From assembly GCA_023101725.1 (NCBI GenBank), contig JALJCO010013448.1, positions 310,001 to 374,000 of the forward strand: a stretch of 64,000 nucleotides of DNA, written 5' to 3'. How positions within the stretch are numbered: the stretch's first letter is position 1; each line of letters opens with the position of its first letter. Under the pieces are notes generated by a model that was given only the letters and a program-made list of their open reading frames with translations, did not search any database and had not been told where the DNA came from. Below, piece by piece: positions 41,491-52,055 of the stretch. The DNA comes from Atherinomorus stipes (Eukaryota > Chordata > Actinopteri > Atheriniformes > Atherinidae). The translations under genes were made by a program, and so were the position numbers.

Positions 41491-42161
41491 GACTGCTTAA
41501 CCCTCCATGACACACACACCCCCCCTTAAACACACACACACCAACAGTTAAGTAGGTTATGATTCATTTCTTTGTCGTCGTCTGCTCATAAAACAAAGTC
41601 GCTTGGCGAGGACGGGGGCTTTCCCCGCAGATGGAAGCCACACATGCGGCGCGTTCACGTGACGTCGCTCCAGCTGCGACCCGACGTTTCCTGCGTATTG
41701 TTGCGGAGGACACGGACCTGTAAATAACCGGCAGCACAAAGAGCCGCTGCAGCTGCACACTTAACGAATTCAATTAGTCTCCGTCGGCAACGCAGACGTC
41801 TGAAGAGAAGCACTGTCCCCTCAGAGACGACGATGGACGCGTGTGTGTTCCAGACAGAATCAATGACCGGCATCCCGTCAGTCCAGGCCTCACGCGCTCC
41901 ACCAACAACCAGACGAGCGCTCACCGGCCGCTTTATTAGGCACAGCTCCCCGTTAGCATCCAACCGGCCAATCACACGCAGCTTCTAGTGTTAAAGAAAA
42001 CCTCCTGAAGTTCAAACTCAGCATCAGAATCAGGAAGAAAGTGGATTTAATGGTTGTTGGTCTGAGAGTTTACTGGGATTTCCACCATAACCATCTGTAG
42101 GGTTTGAAAATGTCCAGTGAGCAGCAGCTGTCAGGACCAGAAGCTCAGACTGGTTGGAGAT
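41491..42161. other. No gene seen
   Basis: Short CA-rich tracts lie near 41505-41540. Overlapping minus-strand frames of 67-106 codons at 41557-41975 show no domain. Confidence 0.45.
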
Positions 42162-42256
42162 AGAATCAACTAGATTAAACTAGATTCAACTAGAATCAAC
42201 TAGAATCAACTAGATTCAACTAGATTCAACTAGAATCAACTAGAATCAACTAGATT
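42162..42256 (+). repeat. 10-bp tandem repeat (about 9 units)
   Basis: TAGAATCAAC and TAGATTCAAC alternate irregularly. Confidence 0.95.
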
Positions 42257-42329
42257 TAAGGTTAAAGGTGATACTTTTTATTAAAAACAATATTTAAAGA
42301 AAACGAATACATCGGCAGAACATGTAGAG

Positions 42330-42412
42330 CAGTGCTTCTCAAACTTTTTTGGGCCAATGCCCCCCTGCCTAATTTCCAGGTCCCCCACTGCCCCCCAACA
42401 TTAAAATGTAGG
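42330..42412 (+). repeat. hAT-type element end
   Basis: CAGTGCTTCTCAAACTTTTT then GGGCCAATGCCCCCC is a Charlie-like hAT start. The body is lost. Confidence 0.5.
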
Positions 42413-42413
42413 T

Positions 42414-42560
42414 CAGGGGTGTCCATAGTCTGTCCTCGAGGACCCCTGTCCTGCAGGTTTCTGTCCCCTTCTGCTCCAACACACCTGATGGATACATGAA
42501 TCCAACAGCCGTTCTGCACTGACTCATTAGTTTGGGTCAGATGTGTTAGAGCAGGGAGGC
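42414..42560 (+). repeat. hAT-like dispersed repeat (CTCGAGGACC type)
   Basis: CAGGGGTGTCCATAGTCTGT, CCTGCAGGTTTCTG, GCTCCAACACACCTGATGG, and a right arm GATGTGTTAGAGCAGGGAG that is complementary to the CTGCTCCAACACA arm. This fold is typical of the common fish family also represented at 9045. Confidence 0.65.
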
Positions 42561-42579
42561 AACACTATTATACTACTAC

Positions 42580-42980
42580 TAGGGATGTAATGATTACCGG
42601 AAAAATGGTTAATTGTGATAAAATTACCAACGATAAGTAATACCGTTTCAAATTTTAATTTTAGTCAAAACCGTGACTGATGACTGCACTTTGAAAAACT
42701 CTCTGTGACGCTGCTCATTGGCTGGAAAAACAGCAGCAGTCCCAGTTTGCAACGTTAAATTTATGAAAACATGGTGGAAGGCGACAAAGGCCCGCACATA
42801 GACAGTTCACTTGAGACCCCCCCCCCCCCTTTAAAAAGGACAAAGTAGACATTTAGACCCATTTTGGACATTTTTAAAGATGCTGGGGGGTATTTCTATA
42901 ATACCATGATAAAAATGATAACCGTGATCATTTTGGTCGCAATAACCGTGATATGAAATTATGATATTGTTACATCCCTA
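42580..42980 (+). mobile_element. hAT-type miniature element, 401 bp
   Basis: The left end TAGGGATGTAATGATTACCG (42580) and right end GATATTGTTACATCCCTA (ending 42980) share an 11-bp inverted repeat, TAGGGATGTAA, with partial match beyond. An exact 8-bp duplication ACTACTAC flanks it (42572-42579, 42981-42988). Interior words ATAACCGTGAT recur. It includes a C13 run (42817-42829). No transposase frame. Confidence 0.85.
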
Positions 42981-43008
42981 ACTACTACATTACTAAATAC
43001 ATCGTAGT

Positions 43009-43112
43009 AACGCCACTACACACATCGAAGAAAGTTCTGGCTGTAATGATGTAACGCTACTGTACGCATTGTAGCGACGCTATTGAACGCATCGTAGCAA
43101 CGCTGCTGAAAG
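43009..43112 (-). repeat. Inverted, decayed units of the 23-bp array
   Basis: ACATCGTAGTAACGCC, GTAACGCTACTGTACGCATT, GTAGCGACGCTATTGAACGC and ATCGTAGCAACGCTGCTG are the 23-bp unit of 43120-45347 in reverse complement. Orientation switches near 43112-43120. Confidence 0.75.
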
Positions 43113-45347
43113 GTGCGTTCAGTAGTAGTGTAGTAGGGTTACTATGATACGTGTAGTAGCGTTACTACGATGCGTGTAGTAGGGTTACTATGATACGTGT
43201 AGTAGCGTTAATACGATGCGTGTAGTAGGGTTACTATGATGCGTGTAGTAGGGTTACTATGATGCGTGTAGTAGCGTTACTATGATGCGTGTAGTCGGGT
43301 TACTATGATGCGTGTAGTCGGGTTACTATGATGCGTGTAGTAGGGTTACTATGATGCGTGTAGTCGGGTTACTATGATGCGTGTAGTAGGGTTACTATGA
43401 TGCGTGTAGTAGGGTTACTATGATGCGTGTAGTAGCGTTAATACGATGCGTGTAGTCGGGTTACTATGATGCGTGTAGTAGGGTTACTATGATACGTGTG
43501 GTAGCGTTAATACGATGCGTGTAGTAGGGTTACTATGATGCGTGTAGTAGGGTTACTATGATACGTGTGGTAGCGTTAATACGATGCGTGTAGTAGGGTT
43601 ACTATGATGCGTGTAGTAGCGTTAATACGATGCGTGTAGTAGGGTTACTATGATACGTGTAGTAGCATTAATACGATGCGTGTAGTAGCGTTACTATGAC
43701 GCGTGTAGTAGCATTAATACGACGCGTGTAGTAGCGTTACTTTGATGCGTGTAGTAGCGTTACTACGATACGTGTAGTAGGGTTACTTTGATGCGTGTAG
43801 TAGCAATACTACGATGCGTGTAGTAGCGTTACTACGATGCGTGTAGTAGTGTTACTTTGATGCGTGTAGTAGCGTTACTTTGATGCGTGTAGTAGCGTTA
43901 CTACGATGCCTGTAGTAGGGTTACTTTGATGCGTGTAGTAGCGTTACTACGATGCGTGTAGTAGTGTTACTATGATGCGTGTAGTAGCGTTACTACGATG
44001 CGTGTAGTAGCGTTACTTTGATGCGTGTAGTAGCGTTACTTTGATGCGTGTAGTAGCGTTACTACGATGCGTGTAGTAGGGTTACTTTGATGCGTGTAGT
44101 AGCGTTACTATGATGCGTGTAGTAGCGTTACTATGATGCGTGTAGTAGGGTTACTATGATGCGTGTAGTAGCGTTACTACGATGCGTGTAGTAGTGTTAC
44201 TATGATGCGTGTAGTAGTGTTACTACGATGCGTGTAGTAGTGTTACTATGATGCGTGTAGTACTGTTACTACGATGCGTGTAGTAGGGTTACTTTGATGC
44301 GTGTAGTAGCAATACTACGATGCGTGTAGTAGCGTTACTTTGATGCGTGTAGTAGCGTTACTACGATGCGTGTAGTAGGGTTACTTTGATGCGTGTAGTA
44401 GCGTTACTACGATGCGTGTAGTAGCGTTACTTTGATGCGTGTAGTAGCCGTTACTACGATGCGTGTAGTAGCGTTACTACGATGCGTGTAGTAGTGTTAC
44501 TATGATGCGTGTAGTAGTGTTACTACAATGCGTGTAGTAGTGTTACTATGATGCGTGTAGTAGCGTTACTACGATGCGTGTAGTAGTGTTACTACGACGC
44601 GTGTAGTAGCGTTAATACGATGCGTGTAGTAGGGTTACTTTGATGCGTGTAGTAGCAATACTACGATGCGTGTAGTAGCGTTACTTTGATGCGTGTAGTA
44701 GCGTTACTACGATGCGTGTAGTAGCGTTACTACGATGCGTGTAGTAGCGTTACTACGATGCGTGTAGTAGTGTTACTACAATGCGTGTAGTAGTGTTACT
44801 ATGATGCGTGTAGTAGCGTTACTACGATGCGTGTAGTAGTGTTACTACGATGCGTGTAGTAGCGTTAATACGATGCGTGTAGTAGGGTTACTATGATGCG
44901 TGTAGTAGCGTTACTAGGGTACGATGCGTGTAGTAGTGTTACTACGATGCGTGTAGTAGCGTTTATACTATGCGTGTAGTAGTGTTACTACGATGCGTGT
45001 AGTAGCGTTTATACTATGCGTGTAGTAGTGTTACTACGATGCGTGTAGTAGCGTTACTATGATGCGTGTAGTAGCATTACTACGATGCGTGTAGTAGCGT
45101 TACTATGATGCGTGTAGTAGCATTACTACGATGCGTGTAGTAGCATTACTACGATGCGTGTAGTAGTGTTACTACGATGCGTGTAGTAGCGTTTATACTA
45201 TGCGTGTAGTAGTGTTACTACGATGCGTGTAGTAGCGTTTATACGATGCGTGTAGTAGTGTTACTACGATGCGTGTAGTAGCGTTACTATGATGCGTGTA
45301 GTAGCATTACTACGATGCGTGTAGTAGCGTTACTATGATGCGTGTAG
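43113..45347 (+). repeat. 23-bp minisatellite (about 97 units)
   Basis: The unit is GATGCGTGTAGTAGCGTTAC followed by TAC, TAT or TTT. Variants (GGGTTAC, TGTTAC, CAATACTAC, GTTTATACTATG, GTTAATAC, AGTCGGG) cluster: AGTCGGG is confined to the left end and GTTTATACTATG to the right end. TAGCAATACTAC recurs at 43801, 44307 and 44653, spacings close to 22 and 15 units. Most units retain their CpG. Confidence 0.97.
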
Positions 45348-45794
45348 TAGTGTTTCAATATTACAGCCGGAAGAAAGTTCTGACTTCTTGTGGAGGAACA
45401 AGCTGTTGCAGCTCGACTCTGCAAAGTTCAACCAACAGGAAAGATTCACATTCTTCACCTCTGATGGTGAAAAGTCTAATGATCCAAATGAAAAAGGAAA
45501 ACTGTAGGAGGAGGGGGGGGGGGGGGGGATTTAGCGAAACTCAGTATAAATCTTTGCTGGGGGCTCCAGGAGGAGAAGTTCGTCTCTGCTGCAGTCTGAA
45601 GTGCCTTTATTGAATTAGCCGGAGACCAGAGTGGACCGTGAAGCTGGAGGTTCTTACAGGTCAGTGGCTGCCTAACCCCCCCCCCCCCCCAGCAGCCATG
45701 AGGCCGCTGAGCCCCCCGCAGCTGAACCTGGAGGCTGCTGGGCTGAGCCGGAGACAGGAAGCAGAGACGGAGAGGACTGGTTCACTGCAAACAC
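45348..45794. other. No gene; G16 and C15 tracts
   Basis: G16 at 45513-45528 and C15 at 45676-45690. Frames here are short and unremarkable. Confidence 0.5.
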
Positions 45795-45857
45795 ACATGC
45801 ACAAAACGGTCCTCACAATGTAGCAAGCACAGGAACACACACACACACACACACCCT
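45795..45857 (-). repeat. Reverse fragment of the GTGAGGACC repeat
   Basis: In complement it reads GTGTGTTCCTGTGCTTGCTA then CATTGTGAGGACCGTTTTGT, matching the start of the first unit at about 29866-29905. Confidence 0.7.
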
Positions 45858-45963
45858 GCTGCTTCTCAGGGACCATGATATCATCGCTGTGGGGGGGTTC
45901 AATCCCCAACCTGAATAATTTAAGGCCTTTTTATATTGTGGATCTTCATATTTGTTCAACCTC

Positions 45964-46016
45964 CCCTCACACACACACACACACACACAATCACACACAC
46001 ACACACACACACACAC
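45964..46016 (+). repeat. (AC)n microsatellite
   Basis: Two AC runs separated by AATC. Confidence 0.95.
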
Positions 46017-46192
46017 TATCATGTCAGCTGCTATCATAGATGTCAGGTGGGGGTGGGGGGAGACGGGGAGGGTTGTCGTGGTAACCACATCTGACTGATG
46101 AAGAGGAAGACAATCGACTTCATCACAGATGTGTGACTTCATGTTTTCCTCGTCTTCACTCATCGCGCTCATGTATAAACTCTGTCCCGGAC

Positions 46193-46684
46193 CAGGAACT
46201 ACCAGAAACTACCAGGAACTACCAGGAACTACCGAAAACTACCGGAAACTACCAGGAACTACCGGAAACAACCGGGAACTACCGGGAACTACCAGGAACT
46301 ACCGAAAACTACCGGAAACTACCGGAAACTACCGGAAACTACCGGAAACTACCAGGAACTACCAGAAACTACCGGGAACTACCAGAAACTACCGGGAACT
46401 ACCAGGAACTACCGAAAACTACCGGAAACTACCAGGAACTACCGAAAAATACCGGAAACAACCGGGAACAACAGGAAACTACCAGGAACTTCCAGGCACA
46501 ACCGGGAACTACCAGGAAAAACCAGGAACTACTGGGAACTACCGGGAACTACCGAAAAATACCGGAAATAACCGGGAACTACCAGGAACAACTGGGAACT
46601 ACCAGAAACTACTGGGAACTTCCAGGCACAACCGGGAACTACCAGGAAAAACCAGGAACTACCGGGAACTACCAGGAACTATCG
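46193..46684 (+). repeat. 10-bp minisatellite (about 49 units)
   Basis: The unit is AACTACC(A/G)GG or AACTACCGAA. Ten-bp units rotate through all frames and give the false 190-192 codon frames with NYRELPGTT-type peptides. Confidence 0.97.
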
Positions 46685-46879
46685 GGACATTTTATCATTA
46701 ACTCCACTTGATTCAGAAACTTCTGGCCTCTAATTGTAGACGCCGTGTTGCATTCAGGGACATTATTAATCTGCAAACAGAAACTTCTGGACTTTCTACA
46801 CCAGATCCATGAAATTAACAGACTGGTTTCTGGTCTACATGTTCCAGTTCTAATGTTTCTGTCCATATTCATCATTAAG

Positions 46880-47012
46880 AGGCCTTGAAATCTGATGGTA
46901 AACCAGGACAGGACCAGGACGGGATCAGTACCAGGACCTGGATTAGTACCAGGACAAACACCAGAACCAGGATGGGATCAGTACCAGGACCAAGACATAG
47001 ATCAGCCAGCAG
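46880..47012 (+). repeat. Degenerate ACCAGGAC repeat
   Basis: ACCAGGACAGGACCAGGACG, GATCAGTACCAGGACC and similar words recur irregularly. This is a transition zone into the next array. Confidence 0.7.
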
Positions 47013-47040
47013 GAGCTTGGAGATGAAGAACTCCTGCTCT

Positions 47041-47916
47041 GACTGATGCTGCGAACTGGGACTGGATCTGGAACCGGTGCTGGGAACTGGGATTGGAACT
47101 GGGACTGATGCTGAGAACTTGGACTGGATCTGGAACTGATGCTAAAAACGGGGACTGATGATGGGACTGGAACTGATGCTGAAAACTGGGACTGGAACTG
47201 ATGCTGAGAACTGGGACTGGATCTGGAACTGATGCTGGGAACTGTAACTGGAACTGGTGTTGGGAACGGAACTGGGACTGATGCTGGGAACTGGGACTAG
47301 ATCTGATTCTAAAAACTGGGACTGGAACTGATGCTGGGAACTGGAACTGAAACTGGGACTGATGCTGAGAACTGGGACAGGAACTAATGCTGGGAACTGG
47401 AACTGAAACTGGGACTGATGCTGAGAACTAAGACTGGAGCTGATGCTGAGAACGGGGACTGGAACTGATGCTGGAAACAGGGACTGGAACTGGTGTTGGA
47501 AACGGAACTGGGACTGATGCTGGGAACTGGGACTAGATCTGATTCTAAAAACTGGGACTGGAACTGATGCTGGGAATTGGAACTGGGACATGAACTGATG
47601 CTCAGAGCGGGGACTGTAACTAATGCTGGGAACTGGGACTGGAACTGATGCTGAGAACTGGGACTGGAACTGATGCTGAGAACTGGGACTGGAACTGATG
47701 CTGGGAACTGGGACTGGAACTGATGCTGAGAACTGGGACTGGAACTGATGCTGAGAACTGGGACTGGAACTGATGCTGGGAACTGGGACTGGAACTGATG
47801 CTGGGAACTGGGACTGGATCTGATGCTGGGAACTGGGACTGGATCTGGAACTGATGCTAAGAACTGCGACAGGAACTGGTGTTGGGACTGATGCTGCGAA
47901 CTGATGCTGAGAACTG
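47041..47916 (+). repeat. 25-bp minisatellite (about 35 units), left block
   Basis: The unit is ACTGGGACTGGAACTGATGC followed by TGAGA or TGGGA. GGATCTGG and GGAACTGAAACTGGG insertions lengthen some units. The minus-strand 272-codon Ser/Val/Pro/Gln frame is an artefact. Confidence 0.95.
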
Positions 47917-48230
47917 TTTTTTTTTTTTTTTTTTTTTTTTTTACTTGTCCTGTCCAGCATCGAAGCAAGCAGAATGGAAATCTGATTGCTTTATTCTGTT
48001 GAACAGTTTTGCTTTACCAAGCGGAGCTTTATGAACATAAGGCTCCACTTGATATCATGTTTATTCATTTTATTTCTTTATTTAAACATTTGTCTGTTAC
48101 ACCATTCCATTTCATACTGCTGGGCCTGACAAGGGAGAAATGAAAGTTAACAGAGGTAATGATAGAAAGTGAAACAGAGAGAGGAGTAAGGAAGAGGAAG
48201 AGAGAGAGGAGAGAAAACATGAATCTGTAA
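47917..48230 (-). mobile_element. Retroposon-like insertion with poly(A) on the minus strand
   Basis: T26 (47917-47942) marks a poly(A) tail on the minus strand. It is followed by about 290 bp of unrelated sequence (ACTTGTCCTGTCCAGCATCG, TTTTGCTTTACCAAGCGGAG, AAGGCTCCACTTGATATCAT), then a GAGA-rich tract. Array units resume immediately afterwards. I recall similar wording from fish repeats but cannot name the family. Target duplications cannot be judged because the flanks are tandem repeats. Confidence 0.55.
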
Positions 48231-49475
48231 CTGATGCTAAAATCGGACTGCAACTGACGCTGGGAACTGTAACTGATGCTGAGGACTGGGAGTGGGACCG
48301 GGACTGATGTTGAGAACTGGAACTGATGCTAAAATCGGACTGGAACTGATGCTGGGAACTGGAACTGATGCTGAGAACTGGAACTGATGCTAAAATCTGC
48401 GACTGGAACTGATGCTGAGAACTGCAAATGGAAGTGGGACTGGAACTGATGCTAGGAAATGGACTGGATCTGGAACTGATGCTCAGAACTGGGAGTGGGA
48501 CCGGGACTCATGTTGGAACTGGAACTGGACTGGAACTGGGACTGGAACTGATGCCAAAATTTGGGAACTGGAACTGATGCTAAGAACTGAAAAATGGGAC
48601 TGGGACTGGAACTGATGCTGGGAACTGGAACTGATGCTAAAATCTGGAGACTGGAACTGATGCTGGGAACTGGAAATGGGACTGGAACTGATGCTAGGAA
48701 CTGGGAGTGGGACCAGGACTCATGCTGAGAACTGGAACTGATGCCAAAATCTGGGAACTGGAACTGATGCTGGGAACTGGAACTGATGCTAAAATCTGGA
48801 GACTGGAACTGATGCTGAGAACTGGAAATGGGACTGGAACTGATGCTGGGAACTGGGAGTGGGACCGGGACTCATGCTGAGAACTGGAACTGATGCCAAA
48901 ATCTGGGAACTGGAACTGATGCTAAGAACTGGAAATAGGACTGGGACTGGAACTGATGCTCGGAACTGGGAGTGGGACCGGGACTCATGCTGAGAACTGG
49001 AACTGATGCTGAGAACTGGAACTGATGCTAAAATCTGGGAACTGGAACTGATGCTGAGAACTGGAAATGGGACTGGAACTGATGCTGAGAACTGGAACTG
49101 ATGCTAAAATCTGGGAACTGGAACTGATGCTGAGAACTGGAAATGGGACTGGAACTGATGCTGAGAACTGGAACTGATGCTAAAATCTGGAAACTGGAAC
49201 TGATGCTAAGAACTGGAAATGGGACTGGGACTGGAACTGATGCTGGGAACTGGAACTGATGGTAAAATCTGGAAACTGGAACTGATGCTGAGAACTGGAA
49301 ATGGGACTGGAATTGATGCTGGGAAATGGACTGGATCTGAAACTGATGCTGGGAACTGGAACTGATGGTAAAATCTGGAAACTGGAACTGATGCTGAGAA
49401 CTGGAAATGGGACTGGAATTGATGCTGGGAAATGGACTGGATCTGAAACTGATGCTGAGAACTGGGACTGATGCT
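48231..49475 (+). repeat. 25-bp-related minisatellite, right block
   Basis: The same GGAACTGATGCTGAGAACTG words as 47041-47916 but with longer, irregular units that include GATGCTAAAATCTGGGAACT, GGAAATGGGACTGG and GGGAGTGGGACCGGGACTC. Blocks such as 49255-49325 and 49346-49440 are near-identical direct duplications of about 95-120 bp. Confidence 0.92.
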
Positions 49476-49985
49476 CTTTTAAACTCTATTTTTGTAAATA
49501 ATCTTAACACATTAAAACCCCCCCTCTGTTTTCACATAAAGGTGTATAAAAGATATAACATAAATGTGCAAAACTATACACTGTTTAATGATCATATCAA
49601 ATAACTAAAACAACTAAAATAAAACAGAAATGTGTAACTGAGTCCAAATCATCTTTAAACTTCACCGTTTTTTTTCCATAAATGTCAGGCTTATTGTGTT
49701 TTCTTCAATGAAAGTGCATTAAATGGAAAAACGGTGATAATTTGTAATTCTTTATATTAAAGCAAATGGGGAAATGTGGAGTTTTCTTTATTTATACATG
49801 ATTTGTATTTATTTTTCCAGGTTTCAATGTTGTTTCCAAGCAGAAGCCGTGACGTCTCTCATCCTAAATGAAGATGAAACATGAGGGCATCACTGTCACA
49901 TCTCCAGCAGAAGTTGAGTGATTTGTGAAGTCAGCGGTACAACGGTCAAACGTCAGCTCGCAGCCCATCCTGGGAAATCAACTTC
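49476..49985. other. AT-rich spacer, no gene
   Basis: No coding or repeat signal of note. Confidence 0.45.
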
Positions 49986-49989
49986 CCTT

Positions 49990-50660
49990 CGCTAATAAAC
50001 AGTAACGACCTGCTTCCCGCGCAGCTCCCTTTGTGTTGGCGTAGAGATGAGGGGGATGATGAGGACGAAATGGTGGAGCCAGCAGAAAGACGCTGCGCCT
50101 GGGGGGGCCAGTAATTACTGTTAATTGGTTTAACATGGGGATGGATGGAAGGAAGAGGAGAGAGGAGTGGAAGGAGGGATAGATTTCCTCCTCCAAGCCC
50201 ACTCTTCAGCTTGTCTGAAGTGATGGGGCGGTTATCTGGCTCTCTATCTGCAGCATGAGCTAATGTGGGGAGGGGGGGTGTTAGACACCACGTCTGGTAA
50301 ACAAGCATCTGCTCACATGTGCACGAACATGCAAACATGCACAGTAGAAACCCACCGTAAAGGACACACATGCAAAGTAAAGAGGAGATGGAAATGTTTA
50401 AAAGTGTGCACACGCAGGTCTTCACACAAACACACTCAGATTTCACAGCGCCCGCCCGCGGGTCGCCGCTCATCCAGATAAGACCGGCAATCTGAGGCCA
50501 TTTACAGCCATCTGAAGCATAATGATCCTCATATCAGCGGCTGTGTGGGCAGAGATGAGGTGTGGAGTATCCCCATCAGCTCCCCGCTAATACCATCGCC
50601 TCATCAGCAGCATCCACATCTGCACAGGATGCCACTAAATCTGCCCGAGATACGCCGAAC
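49990..50660. promoter_or_regulatory. Candidate conserved non-coding cluster
   Basis: Single-copy-looking sequence with CCTTCGCTAATAAACAG, GCCAGTAATTACTGTTAATT, GCGGTTATCTGGC, TCCAGATAAGACCGG (GATA), CCATTTACAGCCATCTGAAG and CATAATGATCCTCATATCAG. The overlapping 175-codon minus frame shows no domain. Inferred regulatory; alignment needed. Confidence 0.3.
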
Positions 50661-50814
50661 AGATTCCACTCAGACAAACGAAGGCCGGATCAGACGCTCC
50701 TGCTCGGTGGAGTCAAGCAGAAACTGGAGAAATCACAGCTGGTGAAAGTTTACATCTGGAACTAAATGCAGGGTTTAAGTCTGAAGCAGCAGCTAGTCAC
50801 GAAAAACTGATGTC

Positions 50815-50905
50815 CCATAGTAGCTTTTTTACCGATATCCAATTTACCGATATTGTCCAACTCTAAAATTCTGATATCAACCAATACGGATCTCTGCAGA
50901 CAACT
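50815..50905. repeat. Miniature-element fragment
   Basis: TTTTTTACCGATATCCAATT, TACCGATATTGTCCAAC and AATTCTGATATCAACC words of the ATCG-rich families. Confidence 0.5.
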
Positions 50906-50999
50906 GTGAGGATGTATCTGTCATATTCTGAGATATACAATGATATTCTGCTCCGAGAGCAAAGATCCCAAAATCTCCTTAACTCAGCCAACTCAGTAT

Positions 51000-51342
51000 T
51001 AGATACTACCATATATCAGACACTAGCAGGTATCAGATACTACCATATATCAGACACTAGCAGGTATCAGATACTACCATATATCAGACACTACGAGGTA
51101 TTAGATACTACCATATATCAGACACTAGCAGGTATCAGATACTACCATATATCAGACACTAGCAGGTATCAGATACTACCATATATCAGACACTAGCAGG
51201 TATCAGATACTACCATATATCAGACACTACGAGGTATTAGATACTACCATATATCAGATACTAGGAGGTATTAGATACTACCATATATCAGATACTAGGA
51301 GGTATTAGATACTACCATATATCAGATACTAGCAATTATTAG
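51000..51342 (+). repeat. 34-bp minisatellite (about 10 units)
   Basis: The unit is AGATACTACCATATATCAGA followed by CACTAGCAGGTATC. The right end switches to GATACTAGGAGGTATT. Very uniform. Confidence 0.96.
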
Positions 51343-51900
51343 CCAACATGTGGCTAATTCTAATGTTTCTGACAACTTGGTAACTTATCCAACAACACTA
51401 AAAAGAAGCATTACCAGACTAGTTAGTAGGTTTTTACCTAAATGGGGGATTTGAAATGAATGTTGTATGACTTGTTTAAAGATATTTCTCTCTATCCAGA
51501 ATCTCGGTACTTAATTATTTTAAGAAATCTTACTGAGTGTCATTATCTTCCCTCCAATGTCAGATAATTTCACTTAATAGTCTGAATCTTCTATAGTATA
51601 GTACAACTATGTAACCAAAGGTGTCCATATACAGTAATATACTGTATATATATATATATACATATACACATAGAATAACCTAAGCTAATTTCAGTTTCTA
51701 ATTCATTAAGACCACAAAGTTGTTGGGCCCTTAGTACCACCGTGGTGGAATCTATTATTGGAAGATTAGTTTCGGGGGGGGTGTTTCAGTTAAATTGAAA
51801 GAAAAATCAAATATTTAAAAAACTAAAAATTACTTTAAGAGTGGCAATTTTTTTGTTTGTTTGTAATTAGCAAAAAAAAAAAAAATCTGCCAACAGAACA
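51343..51900. other. AT-rich spacer, no gene
   Basis: (TA)n at about 51640-51665, G9 at about 51773-51781 and A13 at about 51873. No coding signal. Confidence 0.5.
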
Positions 51901-51904
51901 AGGG

Positions 51905-52055
51905 AAATGTTCTTGATAAGATTTCTTAAAACAAGATCTTATATCTCACTGAAATGATTCTCTTTAGGTGATTTTGTCTTATTTTGAGTGTGATGAGATA
52001 TTTTGACTAGAAATGAGGAAAAACATACTTGGTAAGATCTTGAATTTTCGCCGCG
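51905..52055. repeat. Dispersed fish repeat (TTGATAAGATTTCTT type)
   Basis: TTGATAAGATTTCTTAAAAC, TTGTCTTATTTTGAGTGTGA, TGAGATATTTTGACTAGAAA and TACTTGGTAAGATCTTGA are in the order I recall for a common teleost non-autonomous repeat. Ends not defined. Confidence 0.5.

Noticed and set aside
46129..46711. 190-192 codon frames with NYRELPGTT repeats
   Set aside because: Product of a 10-bp tandem repeat read in two frames.
47142..47968. 272-codon Ser/Val/Pro/Gln-rich minus frame
   Set aside because: Product of the 25-bp minisatellite; it starts in the poly(A)/poly(T) tract.
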